Assembly (NCBI GenBank): GCA_028873825.1
Contig: JAPPNM010000177.1
Span: 68,212 to 110,455, forward strand
DNA length: 42,244 nucleotides
Origin: Gemmatimonadota bacterium
Lineage (GTDB): Bacteria; Gemmatimonadota; Gemmatimonadetes; Longimicrobiales; Gaopeijiaceae
Reading direction: 5' to 3'
Shown here: positions 8,919 through 18,583 of the stretch, piece by piece
Numbering within the stretch: the stretch's first letter is position 1
Layout: every line of letters starts with the position of its first letter
The notes under the pieces: model-generated
The model's database searches: none
Told to the model about the DNA's origin: nothing
The model's input: the letters and a program-made list of their open reading frames with translations, nothing else
Program-made: the position numbers and the translations under genes

Positions 8919-10372
8919 GGCTGCGCACGCGCGAGCTGCCGGTCTTTCCGGTGGCTGCCGGTCCGGTGAGACCGGGGGTGGATCCGGGGGTCCGCGCGGT
9001 CGACCCCCGCTCCTTCGATCTCGGCCCCGCGAACGGACCGCGCCTGGGCCTCGTCACGCTGGGGTGCGACAAGAACACCGTCGACTCCGAGCACATGATG
9101 GCCGCTCTGGTGGCGGCCGGCGCGCGCGTCACAAGCGACGTCGAGAACGCCGACGTCGTGGTGGTCAACACGTGCGGCTTCATCGAGGCCGCAAAGGAGC
9201 AGTCGATAGACACGATCCTGAACGCCTGCGCGCTCAAGGAGCGGGGGCGGGTGAAGGCGGTGGCCGCGGTCGGCTGCATGGTGCAACGGTACCGCGAGGA
9301 GCTGGAGCGAGAGATCCCGGAGGTGGACCTGTTCCTGGGGATCGCCGAGATGTCGCGTCTGGTCCCCGAGCTGCGGGCGCGCGGGCACATCCGCGACGGC
9401 TTCGTGCACAACATGGAGCGGCCGTTGCGCATTCTGGCAACCGAGACGCGCCACGTCTCCTTCCTGAAGATCAGCGAGGGGTGCGACCACCGCTGCGCCT
9501 TCTGCGCCATTCCCCACATGCGGGGACTCCATCGCTCGGCCGGCCTGGAGGATCTGGTGGCCGAGGCGCGCGCGCTGGGGGAACAGGGAGTGCGCGAGCT
9601 CAACCTGGTCTCCCAGGACACGACCTGGTACGGGCGCGACCTGCGGCGCCGCGACCGTTCCGCCCCGTTGCTGCAGGACCTCCTGGAGGCGCTGCTCGAC
9701 GGCACCGGGGTCGACTGGTACCGCCTGCTCTACATGTACCCGTCGGGGATCACCCCCGCGCTGGTCTCGCTCCTCGCGCGGGAGCCCCGCCTGCTCCCGT
9801 ACCTGGACATGCCGCTCCAGCACGGCAGCGACCGCGTGCTCGCGCGCATGCGCCGTCCCGAGCGGCGGAGGACGGTCCGCGAGCGGGTGCGGTGGCTCCG
9901 CGACGAGATAGAGGATCTCACGCTGCGGACGACCGTCATCGTGGGCTTTCCCGGCGAGACCGAGGACGACGTGCGGGTCATGCTGGACTTCCTCGAGGAG
10001 ATCCGCTTCGACCGGCTGGGCGCCTTCGCCTACTCCGTCGAGGAAGGGACGGTCGCGGCCTCCATGCCGGACCAGGTCCCCGGCGAGGTCAGGGCCGAGC
10101 GTCTGGACAGGGTCATGGAGCACCAGCGGGAGATCTCCCGGCGGTCGAACCGCGACTGGGTGGGACGCCGGGCGCGGGTCCTGGTGGACGAGCGGACTCC
10201 GGGGGACGGCGGCCACGGCGCCGTCGGCCGCACCGGCGGCCAGGCCCCGGAGGTCGACGGGCGCACCTTCCTGACCGGGGCCGGCTCCGCCTCCGTCCGC
10301 CCCGGAGACATCGTGGACGCCGAGATCGTGGATGCGGGGGACTACGACCTGACCGCAAGGCTGATCGCGTGA
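8915..10372 (+). CDS. rimO: Ribosomal protein S12 methylthiotransferase RimO
   Basis: Radical-SAM enzyme that adds a methylthio group to the conserved Asp of ribosomal protein S12. It has 485 residues; a roughly 45-residue N-terminal extension makes it longer than usual. The UPF0004 domain carries the cluster cysteines Cys51 (TLGCDKNTVDSE), Cys87 (NTCGFIEAAKEQSID) and Cys121. The radical-SAM CxxxCxxC is Cys190/194/197 (CDHRCAFC). A C-terminal TRAM-like domain follows (from about 405), interrupted by a Gly-rich insertion. NTCGFIEAAKEQSID favours RimO over MiaB. It is coupled to lolA (ATGA) and to the oxidoreductase after it (GTGA). Confidence 0.95.
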   Translation: MRLRTRELPVFPVAAGPVRPGVDPGVRAVDPRSFDLGPANGPRLGLVTLGCDKNTVDSEHMMAALVAAGARVTSDVENADVVVVNTCGFIEAAKEQSIDTILNACALKERGRVKAVAAVGCMVQRYREELEREIPEVDLFLGIAEMSRLVPELRARGHIRDGFVHNMERPLRILATETRHVSFLKISEGCDHRCAFCAIPHMRGLHRSAGLEDLVAEARALGEQGVRELNLVSQDTTWYGRDLRRRDRSAPLLQDLLEALLDGTGVDWYRLLYMYPSGITPALVSLLAREPRLLPYLDMPLQHGSDRVLARMRRPERRRTVRERVRWLRDEIEDLTLRTTVIVGFPGETEDDVRVMLDFLEEIRFDRLGAFAYSVEEGTVAASMPDQVPGEVRAERLDRVMEHQREISRRSNRDWVGRRARVLVDERTPGDGGHGAVGRTGGQAPEVDGRTFLTGAGSASVRPGDIVDAEIVDAGDYDLTARLIA

Positions 10373-11394
10373 CCGCGGGAGAGCGCCGAAGGGTTCGCAT
10401 CGGCGTCATCGGCACGGGAGCGACCAGCCAGCTCATGCACCTGCCGATCCTCTCGGAGCGGCCGGATGTCGACTTGGCCGCCGTCTCCGATCTTGACGAT
10501 ATGAAGGCCCGCGACGTCGCTCGCCGCTTCGGGGTCGCGCGCGTGCTGGACGACGACGCCCTGGTCGCCGACGAGGGCATCGAAGGCGTCGTGATCTGCG
10601 CGCCCAGCTTCCTCCACGAAGGTTTCGCCTCGGACTGCCTCAGGGCCGGCAAGCACGTTCTGGTGGAACGGCCCCTGGCGCTGTCGGCTGGTGGCGCGCG
10701 GTGGGTCATGGAGGCCGCCGCGGAGGCGGGCCGCGGCGTGCTCCTGGGGATGGCGCACCGCTACCAGCCCGATGTGCGCGCCTTCCGGGCCGCGGTCGCC
10801 GGGGGCGTGCTCGGCAGGCCGAGTTCGGCCCGGGTGACGTGGCTGAACCGTGCCGTGCGCCGTCCGCGCGGGGGTTGGCGGAGGCGCGCGCTGGAATCGG
10901 GCGGCGGGGCGCTCATGGACCTCGGGGTGCCGGCGCTGGATCTGGCGCTCTGGGTGATGGGCTACCCGGAGGTCGAACGGGTCTCGGCGACGACCCTCGG
11001 CGAGGACGCCGACGTGGAGGAGGAGGCCCACGTTCACGCCGTCACGCGGGACTGCGCCACGCTTTCGCTCGCCGCCAGCTGGCGCCTGCACGCGCCCGCC
11101 GACCGCCACCGGCTCGAGGTGTTCGGCTCGGAGGGCTTGGCGTCGCTTTCGCCCCTTTCCATATTCCGGGAAGAGTCGGGGCGCACGGTCGACGTCACCC
11201 CCCGCTACCCCACCCCCCGCGGCGGCGAGACGCTCTTCGCGAACGGCTACCGCCGCCTGCTCGACCGCTTTGTCGCGGTCGTCGCGGGCAGGACGCCGGC
11301 GGAGCCCCCGGCCGAGCAGACCGCGCTGATGCGTCTCGTCGAGGCCGCGTACGAATCGGCGCGGGAGGGCCGCGAGGTCGGACTCCGGTCCTGA
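10369..11394 (+). CDS. Gfo/Idh/MocA-family NAD(P)-dependent oxidoreductase
   Basis: A Rossmann N-terminal domain (RIGVIGTGATSQLMHLPIL, then dinucleotide contacts through CAPSFLHE) is joined to a C-terminal alpha/beta domain (GGGALMDLGVPALDLALWVMG). These enzymes oxidise or reduce sugars, inositols or related polyols. It has 341 residues and starts with GTG at 10369 overlapping the rimO stop. The usual EKP motif, which places a conserved lysine near nicotinamide, reads ERP here (HVLVERPLALS), a notable substitution. The substrate cannot be told from sequence. An inositol link is conceivable because inositol-phosphate synthase lies 6 kb downstream, but that is speculation. Confidence 0.85.
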   Translation: MTAGERRRVRIGVIGTGATSQLMHLPILSERPDVDLAAVSDLDDMKARDVARRFGVARVLDDDALVADEGIEGVVICAPSFLHEGFASDCLRAGKHVLVERPLALSAGGARWVMEAAAEAGRGVLLGMAHRYQPDVRAFRAAVAGGVLGRPSSARVTWLNRAVRRPRGGWRRRALESGGGALMDLGVPALDLALWVMGYPEVERVSATTLGEDADVEEEAHVHAVTRDCATLSLAASWRLHAPADRHRLEVFGSEGLASLSPLSIFREESGRTVDVTPRYPTPRGGETLFANGYRRLLDRFVAVVAGRTPAEPPAEQTALMRLVEAAYESAREGREVGLRS

Positions 11395-12980
11395 TGCTGC
11401 GGGTCGGCGCGCGCGGGACGATCCTCGCCGCGGTCACCGGGCTGTCGCTCGGCGCGACCTTCTCGCCGCACGGGGGGCCGGTGCTGCCCTTCGTGGCCTT
11501 CGCGCCGCTGACGGCGGCGCTTGAGCGGGGCGGGAGCGCGCGCCGCCGTCGCCCGGGCGACTCGCTGGGTCCGTTCTCGCAGGGGTTCGCCGCAGCCGCC
11601 GTCGCCCATGGAATCGGGCTGTACTGGATGGTCCCCGCGCTCTCCTGGAGGACTCCGTTCGCCGTTCCCCTGTATCTCCTGATCGTGGTTCTGCTGGGCC
11701 TTCTGGGGGGATCCGCATGCATGGCCGCCGCTTGGCTCCGCTGCCGCCGCCACTGGCCCGTTCCGGTCGCGCTGGCGTGTTGCTGGACCGGGTTCGAGTG
11801 GGCGGCGGCGCACGTGCCGGGCGTCTCGTACGCGTGGCTGAACGCGGGGGGATCGCTCGCGTGGCATCCCGCGGCGGCCGCGGGGGCCGAGGTGCTGGGC
11901 GCCCGGTTTCTGACGTTCTGGACGGTGACGGTGGGCGGGGTGGCGGGGGTGGCCGCCGAGCGGTTGCGGGCGGCGGGGAGCGGCGTCCGGCCCCGCGCGG
12001 TCCTTCTGCTGGCCGGCCTCGTGGCGGTTCCCCTCGTGGCCGGCCACCTTCGCCAGGGGGCCTTCGAACGGCTTGACCCGATCGCCACCGTGGCGGCCGT
12101 GCAGGCCGGGCACGCGGACGACGCCACCGCGGCCCGGCGGCTGGAACGCTGGCGCGTCCCGCTTCGGGAACTCGCCGGGAAAGAGCGCTTCGATGCGGCC
12201 GTCTTCCCCGAGCGCTTCCTGGCGGCCCCGCTGAAGCAGCCGGGCGGCGGCCGCGCCACGGTCGCCGGCCGGGAAGTGGCGGACTTCGCCGCCGTCGTGG
12301 AGGCGCCGGTGATCGTCGGAGCCCTCGACGCGGACGTGAGGGGGAACGGCGACACCCTGTGGTACAACGCCGTATTCGCGCAGGCGCCCGGCGAGACTCT
12401 CTCGCGGCCCTACCGGAAGGGTCGCCCGGTTCCGGGCGTCGAAGGGACGGGCTGGTTTCCGGGCGCCGCCTTCGGCTTGGCCGGCCGCGGCTACGCACGG
12501 GGCCGAAACCCCCTCCCCATCCCCCTCGGCGAGGGTGCCGTGGGCGCCATGGTCTGCTACGACTCGGCGTACGGCGAGACGGCCCGCGCACTGGTGCGAG
12601 GCGGCGCGGACTGGCTGGCCGTGCTCTCCAACGACGACTGGCTGGACCCGCGCAGGCCCTTCCGTACGACGTGGGCGTATTGGCAGCACGCCACCCACGG
12701 GCGGCTGCGGGCCATCGAGAACCGGGTCTCGCTGGTGCAGGTGGCCGCCACCGGCCATACGTTCGCGGTGTCGCCGGGGGGACGCGGGCCGGCGTACGCC
12801 CTGGGCGCGGGCGAGGAGGACGCGGTGATCCTGACCGTGGGCCGCCGCGGAGCGGTCACGCTCTTCACCCGGGTCGGGGACGTGCTGGGGCTTGCGTGCT
12901 TTCTGGTCCTGGCCGGGGCAGTGGCGGTCGGCCGGAGGGCACGGCTCCCGGGGCGCCGCTCGGCCGGCGGTCGCCGGTGA
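11394..12980 (+). CDS. lnt: Apolipoprotein N-acyltransferase
   Basis: Inner-membrane enzyme adding the third acyl chain to the N-terminal cysteine of lipoproteins, the step before Lol export. It has 528 residues. About six hydrophobic segments fill residues 10-220, followed by a periplasmic nitrilase-like domain (about 230-495) and a final transmembrane segment. The catalytic triad by alignment is Glu273 (FPERFL), Lys342 (PYRKGRPVPG) and Cys388 (VCYDS), very close to the E. coli spacing (267/335/387). The residue after CY is Asp rather than the common Glu. The ATG at 11394 overlaps the previous stop. Together with lolA upstream it forms a lipoprotein-maturation neighbourhood. Confidence 0.93.
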   Translation: MLRVGARGTILAAVTGLSLGATFSPHGGPVLPFVAFAPLTAALERGGSARRRRPGDSLGPFSQGFAAAAVAHGIGLYWMVPALSWRTPFAVPLYLLIVVLLGLLGGSACMAAAWLRCRRHWPVPVALACCWTGFEWAAAHVPGVSYAWLNAGGSLAWHPAAAAGAEVLGARFLTFWTVTVGGVAGVAAERLRAAGSGVRPRAVLLLAGLVAVPLVAGHLRQGAFERLDPIATVAAVQAGHADDATAARRLERWRVPLRELAGKERFDAAVFPERFLAAPLKQPGGGRATVAGREVADFAAVVEAPVIVGALDADVRGNGDTLWYNAVFAQAPGETLSRPYRKGRPVPGVEGTGWFPGAAFGLAGRGYARGRNPLPIPLGEGAVGAMVCYDSAYGETARALVRGGADWLAVLSNDDWLDPRRPFRTTWAYWQHATHGRLRAIENRVSLVQVAATGHTFAVSPGGRGPAYALGAGEEDAVILTVGRRGAVTLFTRVGDVLGLACFLVLAGAVAVGRRARLPGRRSAGGRR

Positions 12981-13030
12981 CCTTCGCCTTCCTTCCGGGC
13001 CGAAAACCCCACCGGAGACGTGGTGCCAAT

Positions 13031-13064
13031 CCGGACTGCGATCCGGCGATTGTGGGGGCCACAA
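13031..13064. terminator. Hairpins between convergent lnt and outer-membrane gene, possible terminator
   Basis: Two small stem-loops lie between the converging genes: CCGGA (13031-13035) with TCCGG (13042-13046), and TTGTGG (13050-13055) with CCACAA (13059-13064) around a three-base loop. There is no T-run, so intrinsic termination is uncertain. Confidence 0.25.
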
Positions 13065-13080
13065 GCCCGTGGACGGACTG

Positions 13081-13695
13081 CTACAAGCGGAAGCCGACGC
13101 CGATGCTCCAATGAGGATGCAGGGAGGTGCCCGGACGCAACGGCGACCCACCGTCGAAGTTGACGGTGGCGTCCCCATACCAGATGATCAGATAGCCCAA
13201 ATCGAATCTGGCGTACAGATTAGTTGTCAGGTGTGTTTCCGCCACGCCACCCGCGGAGAGCGCAAACTTGAACTTAGTGAAATCGGGGTAGTGGAGGTAA
13301 TAGCTCTTGACGGCGCGGATCATCCCGGGCTGCAACTTGACGAAGGCGCCGAGCCGCCTCTTCCGAAGGCCGGCTCGAATGCCGGCCAGAAAGAGCGACT
13401 GGGTATGACTTTCATGGACGTCCAAATAGTGGGAGTACTCGCCTTCAAACAACAGGTAGTCTCTCCATGAATAGCCCAACCTGAAGCCGTAGCCGCAATA
13501 GCCGCTTCCGTACACTCCTCCGAGGTCAAGAGCGGGCAACGCTGCTCCCAACTCGACGGTCGCGTCGTCGCAGCCCCGCCCGGCAGGGCCGGGCGAGCCA
13601 ATCACTGTGGCTGGGCCCAGGACTAGCGAGACGATTATAGCAATTGCACAACTATTCACGGTGTAGCTGAGACAGCCTTGTCGGCAGCATCGCAC
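13081..13695 (-). CDS. Predicted outer-membrane beta-barrel protein, unknown function
   Basis: A 204-residue protein I cannot assign to a named family. A hydrophobic N-terminal stretch ([19 protein letters not shown]) is a likely signal peptide. The rest alternates polar and aromatic residues in short strands ([47 protein letters not shown]) and ends WSIGVGFRL, a beta-barrel C-terminus. The GTG start at 13695 directly abuts an AAGGAG; a GTG about 11 codons in would give a neater signal peptide, so the start is unsure. Base composition is clearly less GC-rich than its neighbours (many ATA, AAA and TTG codons), and it is the only minus-strand gene in this stretch, suggesting acquisition. Confidence 0.7.
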   Translation of the reverse strand: MRCCRQGCLSYTVNSCAIAIIVSLVLGPATVIGSPGPAGRGCDDATVELGAALPALDLGGVYGSGYCGYGFRLGYSWRDYLLFEGEYSHYLDVHESHTQSLFLAGIRAGLRKRRLGAFVKLQPGMIRAVKSYYLHYPDFTKFKFALSAGGVAETHLTTNLYARFDLGYLIIWYGDATVNFDGGSPLRPGTSLHPHWSIGVGFRL

Positions 13696-14155
13696 CTCCT
13701 TGGCTACCGAACGCGAAGTTGCCGTTGAGAGAGCCGATCCTCCAAGCGTCGCGGTCCCGTTCCATCGTCGTTTTCACGGTTGTCTTCTCCCCTTCGGACG
13801 GCGGCGGCAACGGTCCACACGTTACGTGCCGGAGAGGTCGGGGTCAAGCTTGCTGCGGTGCAACCTGGCTGGCGGAAGGTGGCCGGCGCCCGCCCGCCCG
13901 GCTCGGTGCCGGGTGCGCCGGAGAACCGCGACGAGGCGCCGGCCGGCGGGGACGGAGGCGGGTTCGCAGCGGCGGAGTCGGCCGGGCGGCCGCCGCCGGC
14001 CCCGGGTCCCCGTGCGCGACCGTGGCCGGCCGGCGACGCCGCCGTGCGAATGCCGCCGGGGGTTCCGTCCGCGCGCTGGTATATACTTGAACGTCCGGGT
14101 CTCGCTTCGCCCCGTTCGGGCCGGCGCCACCTTCCACCATTCACCACCCCCGCCG
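13696..14155. other. Divergent intergenic region upstream of prfA
   Basis: This 460-base region lies between the minus-strand barrel gene and prfA. The left third is less GC-rich, like the barrel gene. The middle is very GC-rich with no coding signature I trust; the open frame that continues from it into prfA shows no conservation before METVIDPRL. An extended -10-like site sits at 14077-14085. No RNA gene is seen. Confidence 0.6.
14077..14087 (+). promoter_or_regulatory. Candidate extended -10 promoter for prfA operon
   Basis: TGG followed by TATATA (14080-14085), overlapping TATACT (14082-14087), stands out in otherwise extremely GC-rich DNA about 70 bases before the prfA start. No convincing -35 hexamer is present at 16-18 bases, which fits an extended -10 promoter. 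Confidence 0.4.
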
Positions 14156-15252
<1,097 letters not shown>

Positions 15253-15253
<1 letters not shown>

Positions 15254-16164
15254 TGGCCGTCGGCGTCCCCGCACCGAAACAGGGCGTCCGGACCGTCATG
15301 GAGGTCATTCGCGCCAGCGGCGACTACCTGCGCGGCAAAGGGGTGGAGCGGGGGAGGCTCGACGCCGAGCACCTCCTGGCCCACGTCGTCGGAGTGGGGC
15401 GGCTTCAGCTCTACCTGCACTTCGACCGCCCCGTGACCCGGGACGAACTCGGGCGCTTCAGGCCGCTCCTGCGCCGGCGGGGGGCCCGCGAGCCCCTGCA
15501 GTACGTCCTGGGCTCGGCACCCTTCCGGACGCTGCGCCTCCACGTCGACCGGAGGGTCGCGGTCCCGCGTCCCGAGACCGAGTACCTCATCGACGTCATG
15601 TCGCGGCTTGCCGGCGGCGACCGCGTCTTCGAGTCGGCTCTGGACGTCGGCACCGGCTCGGGGGCCATCGCCCTGGCCCTGGCCGAGGAGCGTCTGGCCC
15701 GTTCGGTCACGGCCACCGACATTTCGCCCGCCGCGCTCGCCGTCGCCGCGCGGAACGCCGCCGGGGCGGGGCTCGCGGAAATCGACTTCCGGGCCGGCCC
15801 GCTGCTGGCGCCGGTCGGCGGCCTGAGCTTCGACCTGGTGCTCTCGAATCCTCCGTACCTCACCGACTCGGAGTGGCGGAGCTCGGAGCCCGAAGTGCGG
15901 GAGTGGGAGCCCCGCGTCGCGATGGCCGCCGGAGCGGACGGGCTCGACGTCATCCGCGGGCTGGTCGCCGGTCTGGACGACGTGCTGCGGCCCGGAGGGT
16001 GGGTCGGGCTGGAGGTGGGAAGCTCCCAGGCGCCCGCCGTCGCCGGCATGCTGGAAACCGTCCCCGCGCTGGGGTCCGTAGGGGTGCATGACGACCTGAC
16101 GGGGAGGCGGCGCTATGTTTTTGCCTGCGTGAACGCGGCAACGCCGGTCGAGCCGGCACCCTGA
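15253..16164 (+). CDS. prmC: Release factor glutamine N5-methyltransferase
   Basis: Methylates the GGQ glutamine of RF1 and RF2 using S-adenosylmethionine. It has 303 residues: an N-terminal helical domain (LDAEHLLAHVVGVGRLQLYLHFDRPV, REPLQYVLGSAPF, then RPETEYLID) and a Rossmann methyltransferase domain with the SAM loop DVGTGSG (131-137) and the catalytic NPPY (199-202). It starts within the prfA stop codon. The YlbF-like gene follows after 13 bases. Confidence 0.95.
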
Positions 16165-16177
16165 AAGGAAGGAAGAG

Positions 16178-16537
16178 ATGGCAGGAATCCACGAAATGGC
16201 GGAGTCGCTGGGCCGGGCGCTGGGCCGCACTCCCGAGTACCGGACGCTGGCCCGGGCCGTGGAGAGCGCGGACGGGGACCGGGAGATCGCGGCCCTGACC
16301 AACGAGGTGCATGCGCTTCGGGAGGCGGTCCAGGCGGCCGCCCGCAGGGGCGAGGAGCCGCCCGCGGAGGAGATGGAGCGGCTCGAGGCCGCAGCGGGGC
16401 GGCTGCAGGCGTCTTCGGTGTACCAGAGCGTGGTGGCCGCGCAGGCCAACTTCGACCGCATCATGCACCGGGTGGACGCGGCCATGGAGGAAGGCATGCG
16501 CAAGGGCGCCGAGTCCCGCATCATTCTGACGTCATAG
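16178..16537 (+). CDS. YlbF/YmcA-family protein
   Basis: A 119-residue, almost wholly helical protein with the pattern of the YlbF/YmcA (DUF964) family: EMAESLGRALGRTPEYRTLARA, then a charged coiled-coil middle, and a final VVAAQANFDRIMHRVDAAMEEGM. In Bacillus YlbF, YmcA and YaaT act together on RNase Y and on development; whether that role exists here is unknown, and no partner is in the window. A good ribosome site (AAAGGAAGGAAGAG) precedes the ATG. It lies between prmC and the phosphatidyltransferase in a tight run. Confidence 0.8.
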   Translation: MAGIHEMAESLGRALGRTPEYRTLARAVESADGDREIAALTNEVHALREAVQAAARRGEEPPAEEMERLEAAAGRLQASSVYQSVVAAQANFDRIMHRVDAAMEEGMRKGAESRIILTS

Positions 16538-16544
16538 AGTCTCC

Positions 16545-17240
16545 ATGTCGCCGACCGCCACCGCCGCGGGATCCGCCGGCCCCCCGGGGCCGAAGGGGAT
16601 AAAGGCCCTGCGAGAGCCGGCCTACCGCGTAATCGAGCCCGTCACGCAGTGGCTGATCCGGCGGGGCGTCCATCCGAACGCGATCACGATCGCGGGGTTC
16701 GTCGTAACCGTGGCCGGGGCGCTGGCGTACTCGCGCGACCATGTGCGCACGGCGGGGCTCCTGGTGCTGCTCGGAGGTCTCTGCGACGTCTTCGACGGCC
16801 GCGTTGCCCGCGTGTCCGGATTGGCTTCCAAGTTCGGCAACTTCTTCGACTCGACGCTGGACCGCATCTCCGAGATCGCGATGTACGTCGGGCTTATGAC
16901 TCTCTACAACGCCCACCAGCTCAGGTTCATCGACATCTGGATGATCTACGTAATCGCGCTGGCGCTCGGCGGGTCGCTCATGGTGAGCTACACGCGGGCC
17001 AAGGCCGAGTCGCTGGGCTTCGACTGTTCCGTGGGACTGATGCAGCGCGGCGAGCGCATCCTCCTTCTGGGTCTCGGGTCGCTCGTCTTCGGCTGGAGCT
17101 GGAACGGAACGGTCCTCACTTCCGTAATCGTGATCGTGGCCGCGCTCACCGGCGCCACCGCCGTGCAACGCATCTTCTGGGTCTACAGGCACGGGAAGGG
17201 CGTCCCTCTCGACGGCGGCGACGCCTCCGGAAAGGCATAG
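16545..17240 (+). CDS. CDP-alcohol phosphatidyltransferase, probable phosphatidylinositol-phosphate synthase
   Basis: Integral membrane enzyme that moves a phosphatidyl group from CDP-diacylglycerol to an alcohol. The family signature is complete: Asp81, Asp84-Gly85, Ala88-Arg89, Gly92, Asp102 and Asp106 (CDVFDGRVARVSG, FGNFFDSTLD). Its 231 residues hold about six transmembrane segments. Myo-inositol-1-phosphate synthase starts 7 bases after its stop, so inositol-1-phosphate is the likely acceptor, as in actinobacterial PgsA and the Bacteroides inositol-lipid pathway. The alternative is glycerol-3-phosphate (ordinary PgsA). The family is certain; the acceptor is inferred from context. Confidence 0.88.
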   Translation: MSPTATAAGSAGPPGPKGIKALREPAYRVIEPVTQWLIRRGVHPNAITIAGFVVTVAGALAYSRDHVRTAGLLVLLGGLCDVFDGRVARVSGLASKFGNFFDSTLDRISEIAMYVGLMTLYNAHQLRFIDIWMIYVIALALGGSLMVSYTRAKAESLGFDCSVGLMQRGERILLLGLGSLVFGWSWNGTVLTSVIVIVAALTGATAVQRIFWVYRHGKGVPLDGGDASGKA

Positions 17241-17247
17241 GAGAAAC

Positions 17248-18564
17248 GTGGAAAGACCTCCCAGCATCGAACCGCCCGGCGGTCGCGTCGGGGTTCTTCT
17301 GCCGGGGCTGGGCGCCGTGGCCACGACGGTCGTGGCCGGCGTGGAGGCGGTGCGGCGCGGGCTCGCCCGGCCCTTCGGCAGCCTCACCCAGATGAACACG
17401 ATCCGTCTGGGCAGGCGCACCGATGCGCGTGCGCCGCTCATCCGCGAGCTGGTGGGCCTTGCCGAACTCGACCAGCTGGTCTTCGGCGCGTGGGACCCGA
17501 TCCCGGACGACGCATACGACAGCGCGGTCAACGCCGGCGTGCTGGACCGCGCCCGGCACCTGGACCCGGTTCGCGACTTTCTGAAGTCGGTACGGCCCAT
17601 GCCGGCGGTCTTCGACACCGCCTACGTGAGGCGGCTGGACGGCCCCAACCGCAAGACCGGCGCCGACTGGATGGAGCTCGCCGAGGCCGTGCGCGAGGAC
17701 ATTCGGCGCTTCAAGGCCGAGCACGGCTGCGCGCGCGCTGTGATGATCTGGTGCGGTTCCACCGAAGTCTTCCAGCGCAGCGGACCCGCCCACGCCACCG
17801 TCGAGGCCTTCGAGCGGGCGATGCGCGACCGCGATCCCGCCATCGCGCCCAGCATGATCTACGCCTGGGCCGCCATCATGGAGGGCGTGCCGTACGCCAA
17901 CGGCGCCCCGAACCTGTCGGCGGACGTTCCCGCGCTCGAGACGTTGGCCCTGGACCGCGGCGTGCCCGTCGCCGGCAAGGACTTCAAGACCGGCCAGACG
18001 CTGATGAAGACGATCCTGGCCCCGGGGCTGAAGGCCCGGATGCTCGGGGTCAGCGGCTGGTTCAGCACCAACATCCTCGGCAACCGGGACGGCGAGGTCC
18101 TCGACGACCCCGAGTCGTTCAAGACGAAGGAGGAGTCCAAGCTGGGCGTGCTGGAGTACATCCTGCAGCCGCGGATGTACCCGGAACTCTACGGCGACAT
18201 CTACCACAAGGTGCGGATCAACTACTACCCGCCGCGGGGCGACGACAAGGAGGGCTGGGACAACCTCGACATCTTCGGGTGGCTGGGATACCCGATGCAG
18301 ATCAAGGTGGACTTCCTTTGCCGCGACTCGATCCTGGCCGCCCCTATCGTCCTGGACCTGGCGCTCTTCCTGGATCTGGCCGGCCGCGCCGGTTTGGGAG
18401 GCATCCAGGAATGGCTGTCCTTCTACTTCAAGAGCCCCCATATCCCCGAGGGACTCTACCCGGAGCACGACCTGTTCATCCAGCACAAGAAGCTGAAGAA
18501 CACCCTGCGCTGGCTGGCGGGCGAGGCCCAGATCACGCACCTGGGCCGGGAGTACTACGAATAG
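17248..18564 (+). CDS. ino1: Myo-inositol-1-phosphate synthase
   Basis: NAD-dependent isomerisation of glucose-6-phosphate to myo-inositol-1(3)-phosphate. It has 438 residues, the typical shorter prokaryotic form. The N-terminal NAD-binding loop is VGVLLPGLGAVATTVVAGV, and the family block NILGNRDG is at 275-282, followed by the Lys-rich SFKTKEESKLGVLE and YYPPRGDDKEGWDN. The start is GTG at 17248 with AGGAGA just upstream. It lies directly after the CDP-alcohol phosphatidyltransferase and before tmk. Together the two supply the headgroup and the transferase for inositol phospholipids. Confidence 0.93.
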   Translation: MERPPSIEPPGGRVGVLLPGLGAVATTVVAGVEAVRRGLARPFGSLTQMNTIRLGRRTDARAPLIRELVGLAELDQLVFGAWDPIPDDAYDSAVNAGVLDRARHLDPVRDFLKSVRPMPAVFDTAYVRRLDGPNRKTGADWMELAEAVREDIRRFKAEHGCARAVMIWCGSTEVFQRSGPAHATVEAFERAMRDRDPAIAPSMIYAWAAIMEGVPYANGAPNLSADVPALETLALDRGVPVAGKDFKTGQTLMKTILAPGLKARMLGVSGWFSTNILGNRDGEVLDDPESFKTKEESKLGVLEYILQPRMYPELYGDIYHKVRINYYPPRGDDKEGWDNLDIFGWLGYPMQIKVDFLCRDSILAAPIVLDLALFLDLAGRAGLGGIQEWLSFYFKSPHIPEGLYPEHDLFIQHKKLKNTLRWLAGEAQITHLGREYYE

Positions 18565-18583
18565 CCGCGCGGGACCCGCGCCG

